Origin: Planctomycetota bacterium
Lineage (GTDB): Bacteria; Planctomycetota; PLA2; JAEUHO01
DNA: 53,986 nucleotides
Reading direction: 5' to 3'
NCBI GenBank assembly: GCA_020851795.1
Contig: JADZCA010000086.1
Coordinates: forward strand, 1-53,986
Both the position numbers and the translations under genes were made by a program. Positions 27,648 to 37,567 of this stretch are shown here, one piece after another. How positions within the stretch are numbered: position 1 is the stretch's first letter; each line of letters starts with the position of its first letter. Below the pieces are notes generated by a model. That model had not been told where the DNA came from. It worked only from the letters and a program-made list of their open reading frames with translations, and searched no databases.

Positions 27648-30086
27648 GTGACCCCGCTCGGCGCGTTCCTCCACCCCGCGCTGCTCGCGACCGGCGCCGC
27701 CGCCGCCGCGGTGCCGGTCATCATCCACCTGCTCAACCGTCGGCGCGTGCGCCCGCAGGCGTGGGCGGCGATGACGTGGCTGCTCGCGGCGCTCAAGAAG
27801 CACCAGCGCCGCCTCAAGATGGAGAACTGGCTGATCCTCGCGCTGCGCTGCGCCGCCCTGCTCGTGCTCGGCACCGCGCTCGCCCGGTGGGTCGTCAGCG
27901 ACTCCGCGCTCTCCGCGCTCGCGCGCCCGCGCCGCAGCGTCGTGCTCCTGCTCGACACGTCCTACAGCACCGCCGCCCGCGACGGCGCCCGCGCGGTCGC
28001 CGACCGCGTCCGCGAGGAGGCCGACAAGGTGCTCGCGTCGCTGGGCAACGACGACGTCGTCGCCGTCGTGGTGAGCAACGACGTCCGCACCGACCGCTCG
28101 GGCACGCGCCCGCAGCTGCTCGTGCCGCGGGCCGTCGGCCGCGAGGGCGCCTCGCGCGCCCGCGCCGCGCTGGGCTCCGTGCGGCCGACCGAGGCGCGGG
28201 CCTCGTGGCCCGACGCGCTGGCGGCCTGCGCGCCCAAGGCGCTGCTGCAGGACGAGGACGTCAACCGCGTGCTCGTGTGGGTCACCGACCTGCAGGCGCG
28301 CGACTGGCGCCCGCCGACGTCGCGGGGCGGCACGGACGCGCTGCGCGACGCGATCGAGGCGCTGCGACGCGAGCAGGCGTCGATCGAGGTCGTCGACGTC
28401 GGGGGACGCGGGAACGGCGTGCTGCCCAACCTCGGCGTGACCGACCTCGCGCTCTCCGAGACCAGCGACGTGTTCGCGGGCCAGGGCTTCGAGGTGGTCG
28501 CGCGCGTGGTCAACCACGGGACCCGCACCGTGGACGGCGCGACGCTGCGGCTCTTCGTCGACGACGCGCCGGCCCCCGTGCGCACGGTGCGGGCGCCTTC
28601 GCTCCCCCCCACCGACCCCACGACGCTCGCGGCGCGCGAGGTCGCGGTGCCGCTCCCGGTGCCGCGCGACGTCTCGTTCCGCTCGAGCGGCGCGCACACC
28701 CTGCGCGTCGAGCTGACCCCGCCCGAGGCGGACCCGGGCGCGGACACGCTCGGGCTCGACAGCCGCCGCGTGCTCGCGCTCGACGTCCGCGCCCGGCTGC
28801 GCGTGCTGGTGTGGGCGCAGGCGTCGGAGAAGGCGACCTTCGACCCGGTCGAGTTCCTGCGCGGCCTCTTCGTCGGCGAGGGCCCCGGCGACGTGTTCGA
28901 GCTCGACGCCGTGCGCGACGAGGAGGGCCTGCGGCGGGCGCTGGGCGACCCGGCCCGCCCGCCGGGCTTCGTCGTGCTCGGCAACCGCGCGCCGCGCAGC
29001 GCCGAGACGCAGCGCGACCTGCTGCGCTTCGTCCGCGAGGGCGGGGCGCTCGCGGTGTTCTCGGGGGACGCCTTCGACCACCAGGCGTTCGACGCGGCCT
29101 TCACCGCCGTCCCCGCGTCGCGGCTGCTCCCGTTCCGCTTCGCCGCCCCGGAGACGCGGGAGCGGCGCGACGCGCCGTGGGCGCTCGACTTCGGCCGCGA
29201 GACGGCCCACCCGATGTCGAAGGCGTTCGTCTCGGGCGAGGCGCGCTTCGTCCAGTCGGCCCCGCCGCGCGTGTTCGGGCGTACGCGCCTGCTCCCCGCC
29301 GACGCGCCCTCCACCACCGGGACGAGCACGCCGCCGCCGGGCCGCGCCGCCGACGACTTCGTCGTGCTGCGCTTCCTCGAGGGCGACGGGAGCCAGCCCG
29401 GCCCCGTCGCGGTCGCCGAGGGGCCGAGCGGGCTCGGGCGCGTGATGTACGTGGCCACCGCGCTCGACGACGCGTGGGCGCCGGGCGCGATCCTCCCCTT
29501 CTACGCCGTGCTGCTCAACGACGGCGCGCTCGCGATGACGCGCACGTCGAGCGTCGGGCGCAACGTCGCCGTCGGCACGGCGCTGCGCGCGTCCCTGCCC
29601 AAGGACGCGACGGCGGTGCGCCTCGTGATCCCCGGCCGGGGCGAGGAGACGCCGACGGTGCGCCCCGCCCCCACCGAGGAGGAGCGTCCCGAGGTCGTCC
29701 ACGACCGCGTCGGCACCGCGGGTATGTGGCGGCTCGTCTACGAGCGCCCGCCCGAGCGCGGCACGACCACCGCGCGGCGCGAGGAGCAGGCCTTCGGCGT
29801 CAACCCGGACGCCGCCGAGGGCGCGCTGGTCCGCGCGAACGTCGCCGCGGTCGAGAACCGCGTGCCCGGGGCGGCGATCCGCGTGTCGTCGGGCCTCGGG
29901 GAGGGCGCCCGCGTGCAGGCCGCGGCCGCCCAGAGCGAGCTGACGCGCTGGCTGCTGTGGGCCGTGCTCGGCGTGCTGCTCCTCGAGCCCTACCTCGCGA
30001 TGCGGTTCGGCCGCCACGACGCGCGCGCCGCGCGCCCGTCGCCGGCCGCGGAGCGGGTCGCCGACCCGACGGGAGGCGCGTCGTGA
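27648..30086 (+). CDS. BatA-like membrane protein with vWA domain
   Basis: The 812-residue protein begins with the BatA N-terminal domain: a hydrophobic helix (about 10-28, ending IIHLLNRRRVRPQAWAAM) and a second membrane segment (about 60-80). A vWA domain follows with MIDAS D103-T-S-Y-S107, then a CARDB-like segment (about 260-400), an alpha/beta region resembling a degenerate glutamine-amidotransferase fold, and a last membrane segment near 775-795. Such proteins are encoded beside moxR and DUF58 in planctomycetes and Bacteroidetes and are thought to form envelope complexes. The GTG at 27648 overlaps the DUF58 stop, and its own stop overlaps the next GTG, so the cluster is fully coupled. 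Confidence 0.88.
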   Translation: MTPLGAFLHPALLATGAAAAAVPVIIHLLNRRRVRPQAWAAMTWLLAALKKHQRRLKMENWLILALRCAALLVLGTALARWVVSDSALSALARPRRSVVLLLDTSYSTAARDGARAVADRVREEADKVLASLGNDDVVAVVVSNDVRTDRSGTRPQLLVPRAVGREGASRARAALGSVRPTEARASWPDALAACAPKALLQDEDVNRVLVWVTDLQARDWRPPTSRGGTDALRDAIEALRREQASIEVVDVGGRGNGVLPNLGVTDLALSETSDVFAGQGFEVVARVVNHGTRTVDGATLRLFVDDAPAPVRTVRAPSLPPTDPTTLAAREVAVPLPVPRDVSFRSSGAHTLRVELTPPEADPGADTLGLDSRRVLALDVRARLRVLVWAQASEKATFDPVEFLRGLFVGEGPGDVFELDAVRDEEGLRRALGDPARPPGFVVLGNRAPRSAETQRDLLRFVREGGALAVFSGDAFDHQAFDAAFTAVPASRLLPFRFAAPETRERRDAPWALDFGRETAHPMSKAFVSGEARFVQSAPPRVFGRTRLLPADAPSTTGTSTPPPGRAADDFVVLRFLEGDGSQPGPVAVAEGPSGLGRVMYVATALDDAWAPGAILPFYAVLLNDGALAMTRTSSVGRNVAVGTALRASLPKDATAVRLVIPGRGEETPTVRPAPTEEERPEVVHDRVGTAGMWRLVYERPPERGTTTARREEQAFGVNPDAAEGALVRANVAAVENRVPGAAIRVSSGLGEGARVQAAAAQSELTRWLLWAVLGVLLLEPYLAMRFGRHDARAARPSPAAERVADPTGGAS

Positions 30087-32737
30087 CCCCGGCCTTCCTC
30101 CTCGCCGCCGACACCGACCGCGTCGTCGGGCCCGTCCGCTTCCCCGGGGCGCCGCCCGCCTGGATGGTCGTGGTGCTGCTCGCCGGGCTCGCGCTGCTCG
30201 TGCGCTGGATCTACCGCCGCGAACGCCAGAAGGTCTCCCGCCCCTGGCGCATCGTGCTCGGCGGGCTGCGGCTCGCCGCGGTGGCCCTCGTCGCGCTCGC
30301 GCTGTGCCGGCCCGAGCGCGAGGAGGCGCGTGTCGCGCGCGACAAGAGCCACCTCGTCCTCGTGCTCGACACCTCGTCGAGCATGGCGACCCGCGACCGC
30401 CACCGCCCCGAGGACGAGCAGCGGCTGCTGCGCGCGCTGTGGCCCGAGGGCGGGCCCGAGGCGCGCCCCGGCCACCTCGAGGCCTCCCGCGGCGAGATCG
30501 CCGCGCGGTCCCTCGTCGGGGACGGCGGCGCCGCGCTGGCCGCGCTCGCCGACCGCTTCGTCGTCCACGTCTACGGTTTCGACGAGGACCTGCGACTGCT
30601 GGCCTCGACCGAGCCCCGCGCCGCCGAGGCCGCGGGCGCGGCCGACGGCGGCGGCCCGCCCGCGACGAGCCCCGAGGCGCTCGTGCAGGCCGTCCGCGCC
30701 GCCAAGAGCGACGGCACGCAGACCGCGATCGGCGTCGCGCTCGAGGGCGTCGCCCGCGAGTTCGCCGGCCGCGACGACCGCCGCCTCGCCGGCGTCGTGC
30801 TCTTCTCCGACGGCCGCGACAACGCCGAGGGCCGCCGGCCCGTGGACGTGCTCGCGGGGCTGGGCAAGGGCGCCGAGGACCTGCGCGTGGCCGCGGTCGC
30901 GCTCGGCGACCCGCGGCTCGCCAAGAACGTCCGCGTGGACCGCGTCCTCGCCAAGGACGTCGTCCTCGCCGGCGACGAGGTCGTCTTCCTCGCCCAGCTG
31001 CGCCAGACGGGCTTCGACGACCTCGACGGCGTGGACGTCCGCCTCGAGATCACGCAGGTCGCGGGCCCCGACGGCGTGGCCTTCCCGACGCCGCGGCGCT
31101 ACGTGCCGAGCGAGGGCGCGCGCGGGCGGCGCTCGACGCGCGAGATCGAGGAGGGGATGCACCGCGCGGTGCGCCTGCTCCCGTCGGCCAAGGCGACGCC
31201 CGCGTCGCTGCGGGCCCCGTTCCCCGAGCCGGGGACCTACGACGTGGCGGTCCGGGCGGTGCTGCCCAAGGCGCACGCCGCCGAGGACGCCGTCGTCGAG
31301 GACGACGTGCGCGTCCACCGGCTGCGCGTCGTGGACCAGACGATCCGCGTGCTGCTCGTGGACCGCGAGATGCGCTACGAGACGCACTTCCTCAAGAACG
31401 TGCTCGTGCGCGAGGCCCGCCGTGCCGGCGACCCGCGTCGCGTGGACGCGCAGGTGTGGGTGCAGGGCTTCGACCCCGACGTGCGCCAGCCCGCCGGGTC
31501 GGGGACGCAGCCGCTGCGCGCGTTCCCCTCGACGCGCCAGGAGATCTTCGCCTACGACGTGATCCTCTTCGGCGACGTCCGCTGGCGGCAGCTGGGCGCG
31601 ACCGAGGAGCGCTCCAAGGAGATCCTCAAGCTCCTCAAGGACTGGGTGGCCGAGGGCGGCGGGATCGGGTTCGTCGCGGGCGAGGCCGAGAACCCGACGC
31701 AGTACCTCGACACGCCGCTGCAGGACCTCCTGCCCGTCGTCGTGCGCGCCTCGGACCGGGCCAACGAGCTCGGCAAGTCGGTGCCGTTCCGCCTCGCGCC
31801 GACCGAGATCGGCCGCGAGCACCCCATCCTCTCGGTGCTCCAGGACCGCCCCGAGAAGGTGGACGAGATCTGGCGCGAGCACGACGGCTGGGAGTGGTAC
31901 TGGCTCTACCGCGCCAAGGGCGGCCTCAAGCCCGGCGCGTTCGCGCTCGCCCGCGTCTGGAACGCCCCCGGCGCCGAGTTCCTCGACGACCGCGGCGAGC
32001 CGTGCGTGGTCTTCGCGGGGATGGGCTTCGGCAAGGGCCGCGTGTTCTTCAGCGCGATCGACCAGATCTCGCGGATCCGCATGTCGGTGGGCGACGCCTA
32101 CTACGGGCCGTTCTGGGACGAGACGATCCGCTGGCTCGCCACGTACCGGCTGCTCGGCGGCAACAAGCGCTACAAGATCGAGACGGACAAGGAGACCTAC
32201 TTCGTCGGCGAGACCGCGACGATCAAGGTCTCGGCGCTCGACGCCGACTACCAGCCGCTGCGCACGCCGCTGCTGCGCGGGCTGCAGGTCGAGGGCCCCG
32301 ACGGCAAGCCGATGCTCGCCGAGTCCGACGCGCCGCGCCCCGACCCCGACGGCGGGCTGGGCCTCTACAAGACGACGCTGCGCCTGCCCGCGACGGGCAC
32401 CTACCGCATCTGGGTGGACCCGCCCGAGCGCGACGGCGGCGCCCGCGCCGAGCGCCGCATCGAGGCGCGCTTCGCCACGCGCGAGGACCAGGACAAGGTC
32501 CCCGACCACGAGACGCTGCGCGCGGTCGTCGCGGCGACGAACCCGCCGTCGCAGGCCCCCCGGCTCCACGCGCCCGACGAGGTGCGGGAGCTGCTCGCCT
32601 CGATCCCCTCGCGGACCACCGAGCGGGTGCTCGACCGCCGCGACGAGCCGCTGTGGGACACGCCGTGGACCCTGCTGCTCGTGACCGCGATCCTCGCGCT
32701 CGAGTGGATCCTGCGCAAGCGCTTCCAGATGATCTAG
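30083..32737 (+). CDS. Membrane vWA protein with glutamine-amidotransferase-like domain
   Basis: The 884-residue protein has two N-terminal membrane helices (about 26-43 and 57-75), a vWA domain with MIDAS D96-T-S98-S-S100 and the FSDGRDNAEG strand, and an alpha/beta domain at about 420-660 (IRVLLVDREMRYETHFLKN ... AEGGGIGFVAGEAEN ... FAGMGFGKGRVFF). That domain resembles the class I glutamine amidotransferase-like fold found in planctomycete membrane vWA proteins; no Cys-His-Glu triad is evident. A C-terminal membrane helix (LLLVTAILALEWILRK) ends the protein. It completes the moxR cluster through a GTGA overlap at 30083-30086. The likely role is as the extracytoplasmic partner of the BatA-like protein. 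Confidence 0.88.
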   Translation: MTPAFLLAADTDRVVGPVRFPGAPPAWMVVVLLAGLALLVRWIYRRERQKVSRPWRIVLGGLRLAAVALVALALCRPEREEARVARDKSHLVLVLDTSSSMATRDRHRPEDEQRLLRALWPEGGPEARPGHLEASRGEIAARSLVGDGGAALAALADRFVVHVYGFDEDLRLLASTEPRAAEAAGAADGGGPPATSPEALVQAVRAAKSDGTQTAIGVALEGVAREFAGRDDRRLAGVVLFSDGRDNAEGRRPVDVLAGLGKGAEDLRVAAVALGDPRLAKNVRVDRVLAKDVVLAGDEVVFLAQLRQTGFDDLDGVDVRLEITQVAGPDGVAFPTPRRYVPSEGARGRRSTREIEEGMHRAVRLLPSAKATPASLRAPFPEPGTYDVAVRAVLPKAHAAEDAVVEDDVRVHRLRVVDQTIRVLLVDREMRYETHFLKNVLVREARRAGDPRRVDAQVWVQGFDPDVRQPAGSGTQPLRAFPSTRQEIFAYDVILFGDVRWRQLGATEERSKEILKLLKDWVAEGGGIGFVAGEAENPTQYLDTPLQDLLPVVVRASDRANELGKSVPFRLAPTEIGREHPILSVLQDRPEKVDEIWREHDGWEWYWLYRAKGGLKPGAFALARVWNAPGAEFLDDRGEPCVVFAGMGFGKGRVFFSAIDQISRIRMSVGDAYYGPFWDETIRWLATYRLLGGNKRYKIETDKETYFVGETATIKVSALDADYQPLRTPLLRGLQVEGPDGKPMLAESDAPRPDPDGGLGLYKTTLRLPATGTYRIWVDPPERDGGARAERRIEARFATREDQDKVPDHETLRAVVAATNPPSQAPRLHAPDEVRELLASIPSRTTERVLDRRDEPLWDTPWTLLLVTAILALEWILRKRFQMI

Positions 32738-33047
32738 CCCGCCGAGTTCACGAAAGGCGAGGCCTGTCGAGCGTCGATCGCACGTCAGGCCCCCGTCGGG
32801 GCGCGCGGATTGCGCCCGGGCGCGCGTCGGACGCGACGACGGCGTGTTCTGGCACCACGCCGAGGAGCGGACGACGCGTGGCGACACGCATCGAATCGCC
32901 GACGGGCCCTGCGCCACGCCCGGGCACAGGGCGCCGCCGCGACCTCGTCGGCTCGTGAGCGCGGCGGGCGAGAGGGCGGCGGCGGCGTCCGCCCGGGCGA
33001 CCTCGTGGAGGTCGGCAGGGACCGGGAGGACCGGGTACCCTCTCGCC
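32738..33047 (+). other. 310-base intergenic region after the moxR cluster
   Basis: No gene is seen. A short hairpin GCCCC-CGTC-GGGGC at 32789-32802 follows the vWA gene by about 50 bases and could contribute to termination. A TACCCT box at 33036-33041 lies six bases before the GTG of the next gene, with TCGGCA at 33012-33017 as a weak -35 at 18-base spacing. Nothing else stands out. Confidence 0.4.
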
Positions 33048-36000
33048 GTGCGGGTCCTCCGTCCCTTCGCCGTCGCGGTCGCGCTGGCCCTCGTCGCGCT
33101 CCGCGCCGGGGCCGACGAGTCCGTCGCCCCCTACAGCGTGCGCGACACGATCGCGGCCAGCGTCGCGGTCGCGCGGGCGAAGGCGTCGTTCGCCGCGGGC
33201 GAGCTCGCACGCGGCGCGACCGAGGCGCAGGCGGTCCTCGACGGCCTGCGCGACGACCTCGTCACCGAGCCGTCCGGCGACCTCCCGCAGGTGCGCTACG
33301 TCCCGGCGGCGGAGGCCGCGGTGCGGCTGCTGCTCTCGCTGCCCGACGATGCGCGCGCGGTCTACGCCGAGACGGTGGGTCCCGCCGCCCGCGCCCTGCT
33401 CGACCGCGCCGTGACCGAGCGCGACGAGCGGCGGCTGCGCGAGGTGCTCGCCCGGTTCGGCGCCGCCCCCGAGGGCGTGCGCGCCGGACGGCTGCTCGCC
33501 GAGTCCGCGCTCGAAGCCGGCCGGCCCCTCGACGCCGCCGCGACCGCGCGCGAGGCGCTGCGCTACGCGCCGGCGTGCCCCCTCCTGTGGACCACCCGCA
33601 TCGACGCCCTCGCCGCCGCCCGCGACGGCGCCGCGCTCGCCGCGCTGGCGCCGCCGCGCGAGGCGCTCGACGCGACGGTCGCGGTGGCCGGCGCGTCCGT
33701 GCGCGTCGGCGACCGTCTCGCGGCGGCGCGCGCGGCGGTCCCGCCCCCGGGCGGCCCCACGGACGTGCCGATGTGGGACGGCTCGCCGGCCCACGACGTG
33801 CGCGCCCCGTGGGACCACGTCCTGCGCCCGCTGCGCTGGCAGGCGGGCTCCGTGGTCGCGTCGCGCCGCAACGACGTGCCGCAGAACACCTTCGGGATGA
33901 TGAGCACCGACACGCAGGGGCCGTTCGACCAGCGGCGCCTGTTCGCCGCGCCGCTCGCGCCGATCCTCGTCGGGCGCACGCTCGTCGTCGCCGACGGCGT
34001 CGCGGTCGAGGGGCGCGAGCTGCTGTCGGGGCGGCTGGCGTGGCGCTTCCCCGCGCCCGGCCGCCGCGTGCCCGGGCTCGACGTGTTCCGCGGCGACGTG
34101 GACAACCTGCCCGGGCGGACCAACCTCGACGTGGTGCACGCCCCGTGCGCGGCCGACGGGCGCGTCTACGCCACGGTCGAGGTCGCCGACCCGACCTTCG
34201 TGCCCCGCCGCCTCCACGGCGTCGAGATCACGACCTATCGGCCCAAGCGCGTCCTCGTCGCGCTCGACGCCACGACGGGCGAGCTCGCGTGGCGCATGGG
34301 CGCCGACCCCGCCGACGCGGCCACGCTGCTCGGCTGGTCGATCGGCAGCGCGCCCGTCGTCGCCGACGGCGTCGTCGTCGCGGTCGGCGTCCGCTTCCAG
34401 AGCCGCTGGCAGGCCCGCCTGCTCGCGTTCGACGCGGCCACGGGCCGGCTGCGGTGGTCGCTCGACGTCGTGACGAGCCAGCAGGAGCTCAACCTGTTCG
34501 GCGAGCCGATCAAGGAGCTGTGGGCGGGCACGCCCGCGGTCGCCGACGGGACCGTGTACGCCCCCACCGGGCTCGGCATCTTCGTCGCGGCCGACCTCCG
34601 CACGGGCGACGTCCGGTGGATGTCGTCCTACGAGACGATCGTGATCGAGCGCGTCGAGCTCTGGTACTCGACGCCGCTCCGGCTCGCCCGCTGGGGCCCC
34701 GCGCCCACCGTCGTCCACGGCGACGTCGTGCTCGCCGCGCCCGCCGACGGCCCGCACCTGCTCTGCTTCGGGCGCGCCGACGGGCGGCTGCGCTGGCGCG
34801 AGGAGGCGCAGGCCCCGCGCGACGGCGCGACCGCGTTCGTGGACCACTTCCTCGGCGTCGTCCACGACGGCAAGCGCGACGTCGCGGTCGTCACCGGACG
34901 GAGCCTGCGCGCGCTCGACCTCGCCGACGGCCGCGTCGTCTGGGGCGCCCGGTTCTCGGAGGCGGCGACCGTGCGCGGCCGCGGGACGGTGTCGCGCACC
35001 CGGGTGTACGTGCCCACCACCGCGGGCCTCGACGTGTTCTCGCTCGCGGGCGAGGGACGGCTGCTCGCGCCGAGCCCGATGCCGTGGCCCGACCGCGGCC
35101 AGCCGGGCAACGTGCTCCTGACGCCGCGGGTCGTGGTCGTCGCGGGCGGCGTCGGCCCCGAGGACGACGAGGGCCGGGTGAGGCCGGTGCAGGCCTACTT
35201 CGACCCCGAGGACATCGAGCGCGAGATCGCCGAGCGCCGCCGCGCGCGGCCCGACGACCCGGGCCCCGCGCTCGAGCTCGCCGACCTGTTCCGGCTCGTC
35301 GGGGCCGAGTCCCGCGCGGCGGCGGCCTACGAGGTCGCGCGCGAGGTGGCCCGCCGCGCCACCGACGAAGCCGCCGCCGACCGCGCCCGCGAGGGCTTGC
35401 TGCTGCTCGCCCGCGACCGCGGCGACGCCGCGGCGGGGCTCGGCAAGGCGAGCGACGCGCGGGCGGCCTACGAGTCGGCGCTCGCGCTCGCGCGCACGGC
35501 CGCGGAGCGCGTGGCGGTCCGGGTGCGCCTCGACCGGCTGTTCCGCGACGCCGGGCTCGAGAACGCGCGCGTCCGCAACCTCGTCGCGCTGACGGGCGAG
35601 GCGGGCGACGAGAAGGCGGCGCTGTCCCCGCGCGAGGGCGAGGTGCCCGCGCGCGCCGGGGCGCGCTTCCTCCTCGCGGAGATCCACGCCGGCGCGGGCC
35701 GGGCCGTGGACGCGGTGGACGTGCTGCAGGAGGTGCTGCGCGAGGACGGCGACGTCGTCGTCGGCGACGAGGTCGCCGCCCTGCGCGCGAAGCGGCGCAT
35801 CGACACGATCGTGGCCGAGGCGGGCCCGTCGGCGTACGCGAGGCACGAGGCCGACGCGGCACGGCGCCTCGCCGAGGCCGCGGCGGGGACCGACCCCGCC
35901 CCGTTTCAGCGCATCCTCGCCGAGTTCCCCAACGCGCGGGCGGTGCCCGACGCGCTGCTCGGGCTCGCCGAGCGTCAGGCCGGCGCCGGCGACGACGCCG

Positions 36001-37490
36001 CCGCGGCCGCGACGCTCAAGCGCTTCCTGACGTCGTACCCCGACCACCCCGCGACGCCGCGCGCGCTGGCGCGGCTGTCGCGCACGCTCGCGGCGACGGG
36101 CGCGCGCGAGCCGGCGCGCGCGATCCTCGCCACGCTCGAGCGGCGCCACGCGTTGGCCTCGTTCGAGCTCGACGGCACGACGTTCACCGGGCGGTCGTTC
36201 GCGGAGGCCGAGCTCGCGCGCCTCGGCACGCCCCCGCCCCCGCCGCCGCCGTCGCCGCTGTCGCGCCGGCCCACCGAGAAGATGACGGAGACGGTGGACG
36301 GGCAGGGCGTCGGGGCGCGCTGCGTCGAGATCGAGTCCGCGGGCGCGTCGTCGGTCCGGCTGCCCGCGCTCGTGCAGGTGGACGACGAGCTGGTCGCGAT
36401 CGACCCGGCCGACGGGCGCGTGCGCTGGCGGCGCACCGTGGGCGGCCAGGCGCAGGCGACGGCGGCGGGCGACGTGCTCGTGGTCGCCGCCGGCGACACG
36501 GCGCTGGGCCTCGAGCCCGAGACCGGCGAGCCGATCTGGCGGGAGGACCTCCCCGCGACGGCGATCGACGCCGGGACGACGCTGGGCCAGGCGGTGCTGC
36601 TCGTGCAGTACGCGTCGGTGGTCGCGCGCTCGGCCGTCGTCGCCATCGACCCGGTGACGGGGCGACGCGCGTGGTCGCGCGACCTCGTGGGCGACCCCGT
36701 GACGCGGATGGTCGTCGCCGAAGAGGGCGTCGTCGTGGTGCGCGCCCGCGTCGGTGCGACGTCGGGCTTCTCGGTCTCGGTGCTGTCGAGCCTGACGGGC
36801 GAGCCGGTCGGCGACCTGCCCCGCACCTTCGACCCGACGACCGAGGGCTCGCCCCGGGTCGTGGACGGCCGCACGGTGGTCGGGCTCGTGCGCGACGGGG
36901 ACGGGCTCGCGCTGGCGGGCTGGGACCTCGGCACGTTGCGGCCGCGGTTCTCGACGGCGGTCCCCGTGGCCCGCCAGGGCTTCCTGCAGCGCCACCTGCT
37001 CGTGCGCGGCGACCGGATGGTGCTCGTCGAGGCGACGGGGGCGGTGCGCACCTACGCCCTCGACGACGGGTCGGCCGTCGCGGAGACCGCGGTCACCGGC
37101 GGGCTCACGCAGGCGTCGCCGCGCTGCCTCGTGCTGCGCGACGACCGCGTGGTCGCGCTGCTGCGCCTCGGGCGGGACCGGTGCGTGGTGGTCGCGTTCG
37201 ACCGCACGACCGGCCGCGCGCTGTGGACGAAGGACGCGCTGCGCGGCGTCAACCAGGGGATGCTGCTCGACGGCGGCGACGTGATCGTCGCGGTCCTCTC
37301 GCCCGTGCCCGTCCGCAGCGCGGGGACGCTGGCCCAGCCGCCCGAGTACCAGATCCTCGTGCTCGACCCCGCCGACGGCCGCGAGGTGCGCATCTCGGCG
37401 GCCGGGCTGGGCGACTTCGTGCCGTCGGCGACGCTGGTGGACGGCGCGCTCGTCGTCGCCGGCCGCCGCCGTTTCGCGCTGTTCCGCTGA
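33048..37490 (+). CDS. Large secreted PQQ-like propeller protein with central TPR region
   Basis: The 1480-residue protein has a signal peptide (RPFAVAVALALVALRAG) and helical repeats (about 25-235). A first propeller spans about 240-700, with blades such as LVALDATTGELAWRMG and LLAFDAATGRLRWSLD. A TPR-rich region spans about 720-1060, and a second propeller about 1085-1480 (LVAIDPADGRVRWRRTV, VVAFDRTTGRALWTKD). The blade ends match PQQ-binding-like repeats; no dehydrogenase active site is apparent. It probably scaffolds or binds ligands outside the cytoplasm. GTG 33048 is chosen for the signal peptide and the TACCCT box six bases upstream; no SD. It is a likely paralogue of the 23.3-kb propeller protein with one more propeller. 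Confidence 0.82.
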   Translation: MRVLRPFAVAVALALVALRAGADESVAPYSVRDTIAASVAVARAKASFAAGELARGATEAQAVLDGLRDDLVTEPSGDLPQVRYVPAAEAAVRLLLSLPDDARAVYAETVGPAARALLDRAVTERDERRLREVLARFGAAPEGVRAGRLLAESALEAGRPLDAAATAREALRYAPACPLLWTTRIDALAAARDGAALAALAPPREALDATVAVAGASVRVGDRLAAARAAVPPPGGPTDVPMWDGSPAHDVRAPWDHVLRPLRWQAGSVVASRRNDVPQNTFGMMSTDTQGPFDQRRLFAAPLAPILVGRTLVVADGVAVEGRELLSGRLAWRFPAPGRRVPGLDVFRGDVDNLPGRTNLDVVHAPCAADGRVYATVEVADPTFVPRRLHGVEITTYRPKRVLVALDATTGELAWRMGADPADAATLLGWSIGSAPVVADGVVVAVGVRFQSRWQARLLAFDAATGRLRWSLDVVTSQQELNLFGEPIKELWAGTPAVADGTVYAPTGLGIFVAADLRTGDVRWMSSYETIVIERVELWYSTPLRLARWGPAPTVVHGDVVLAAPADGPHLLCFGRADGRLRWREEAQAPRDGATAFVDHFLGVVHDGKRDVAVVTGRSLRALDLADGRVVWGARFSEAATVRGRGTVSRTRVYVPTTAGLDVFSLAGEGRLLAPSPMPWPDRGQPGNVLLTPRVVVVAGGVGPEDDEGRVRPVQAYFDPEDIEREIAERRRARPDDPGPALELADLFRLVGAESRAAAAYEVAREVARRATDEAAADRAREGLLLLARDRGDAAAGLGKASDARAAYESALALARTAAERVAVRVRLDRLFRDAGLENARVRNLVALTGEAGDEKAALSPREGEVPARAGARFLLAEIHAGAGRAVDAVDVLQEVLREDGDVVVGDEVAALRAKRRIDTIVAEAGPSAYARHEADAARRLAEAAAGTDPAPFQRILAEFPNARAVPDALLGLAERQAGAGDDAAAAATLKRFLTSYPDHPATPRALARLSRTLAATGAREPARAILATLERRHALASFELDGTTFTGRSFAEAELARLGTPPPPPPPSPLSRRPTEKMTETVDGQGVGARCVEIESAGASSVRLPALVQVDDELVAIDPADGRVRWRRTVGGQAQATAAGDVLVVAAGDTALGLEPETGEPIWREDLPATAIDAGTTLGQAVLLVQYASVVARSAVVAIDPVTGRRAWSRDLVGDPVTRMVVAEEGVVVVRARVGATSGFSVSVLSSLTGEPVGDLPRTFDPTTEGSPRVVDGRTVVGLVRDGDGLALAGWDLGTLRPRFSTAVPVARQGFLQRHLLVRGDRMVLVEATGAVRTYALDDGSAVAETAVTGGLTQASPRCLVLRDDRVVALLRLGRDRCVVVAFDRTTGRALWTKDALRGVNQGMLLDGGDVIVAVLSPVPVRSAGTLAQPPEYQILVLDPADGREVRISAAGLGDFVPSATLVDGALVVAGRRRFALFR

Positions 37491-37532
37491 CCCGGCGGCG
37501 GAGCGAGCGGACGGACGGCTCCCCGCGCGGCC

Positions 37533-37561
37533 TTGCGGCGCGGCCGCGGCGCCCGTACGGT
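37533..37561 (+). promoter_or_regulatory. Promoter of the lipoprotein gene, probably leaderless
   Basis: TTGCGG (37533-37538), a 17-base spacer and TACGGT (37556-37561) lie directly upstream of the ATG at 37568, with six bases between the -10 box and the start codon. The geometry matches the eno promoter and supports the 37568 start over the in-frame ATG at 37607. GC-rich sequence around it makes the -35 uncertain. Confidence 0.45.
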
Positions 37562-37567
37562 TCGCGC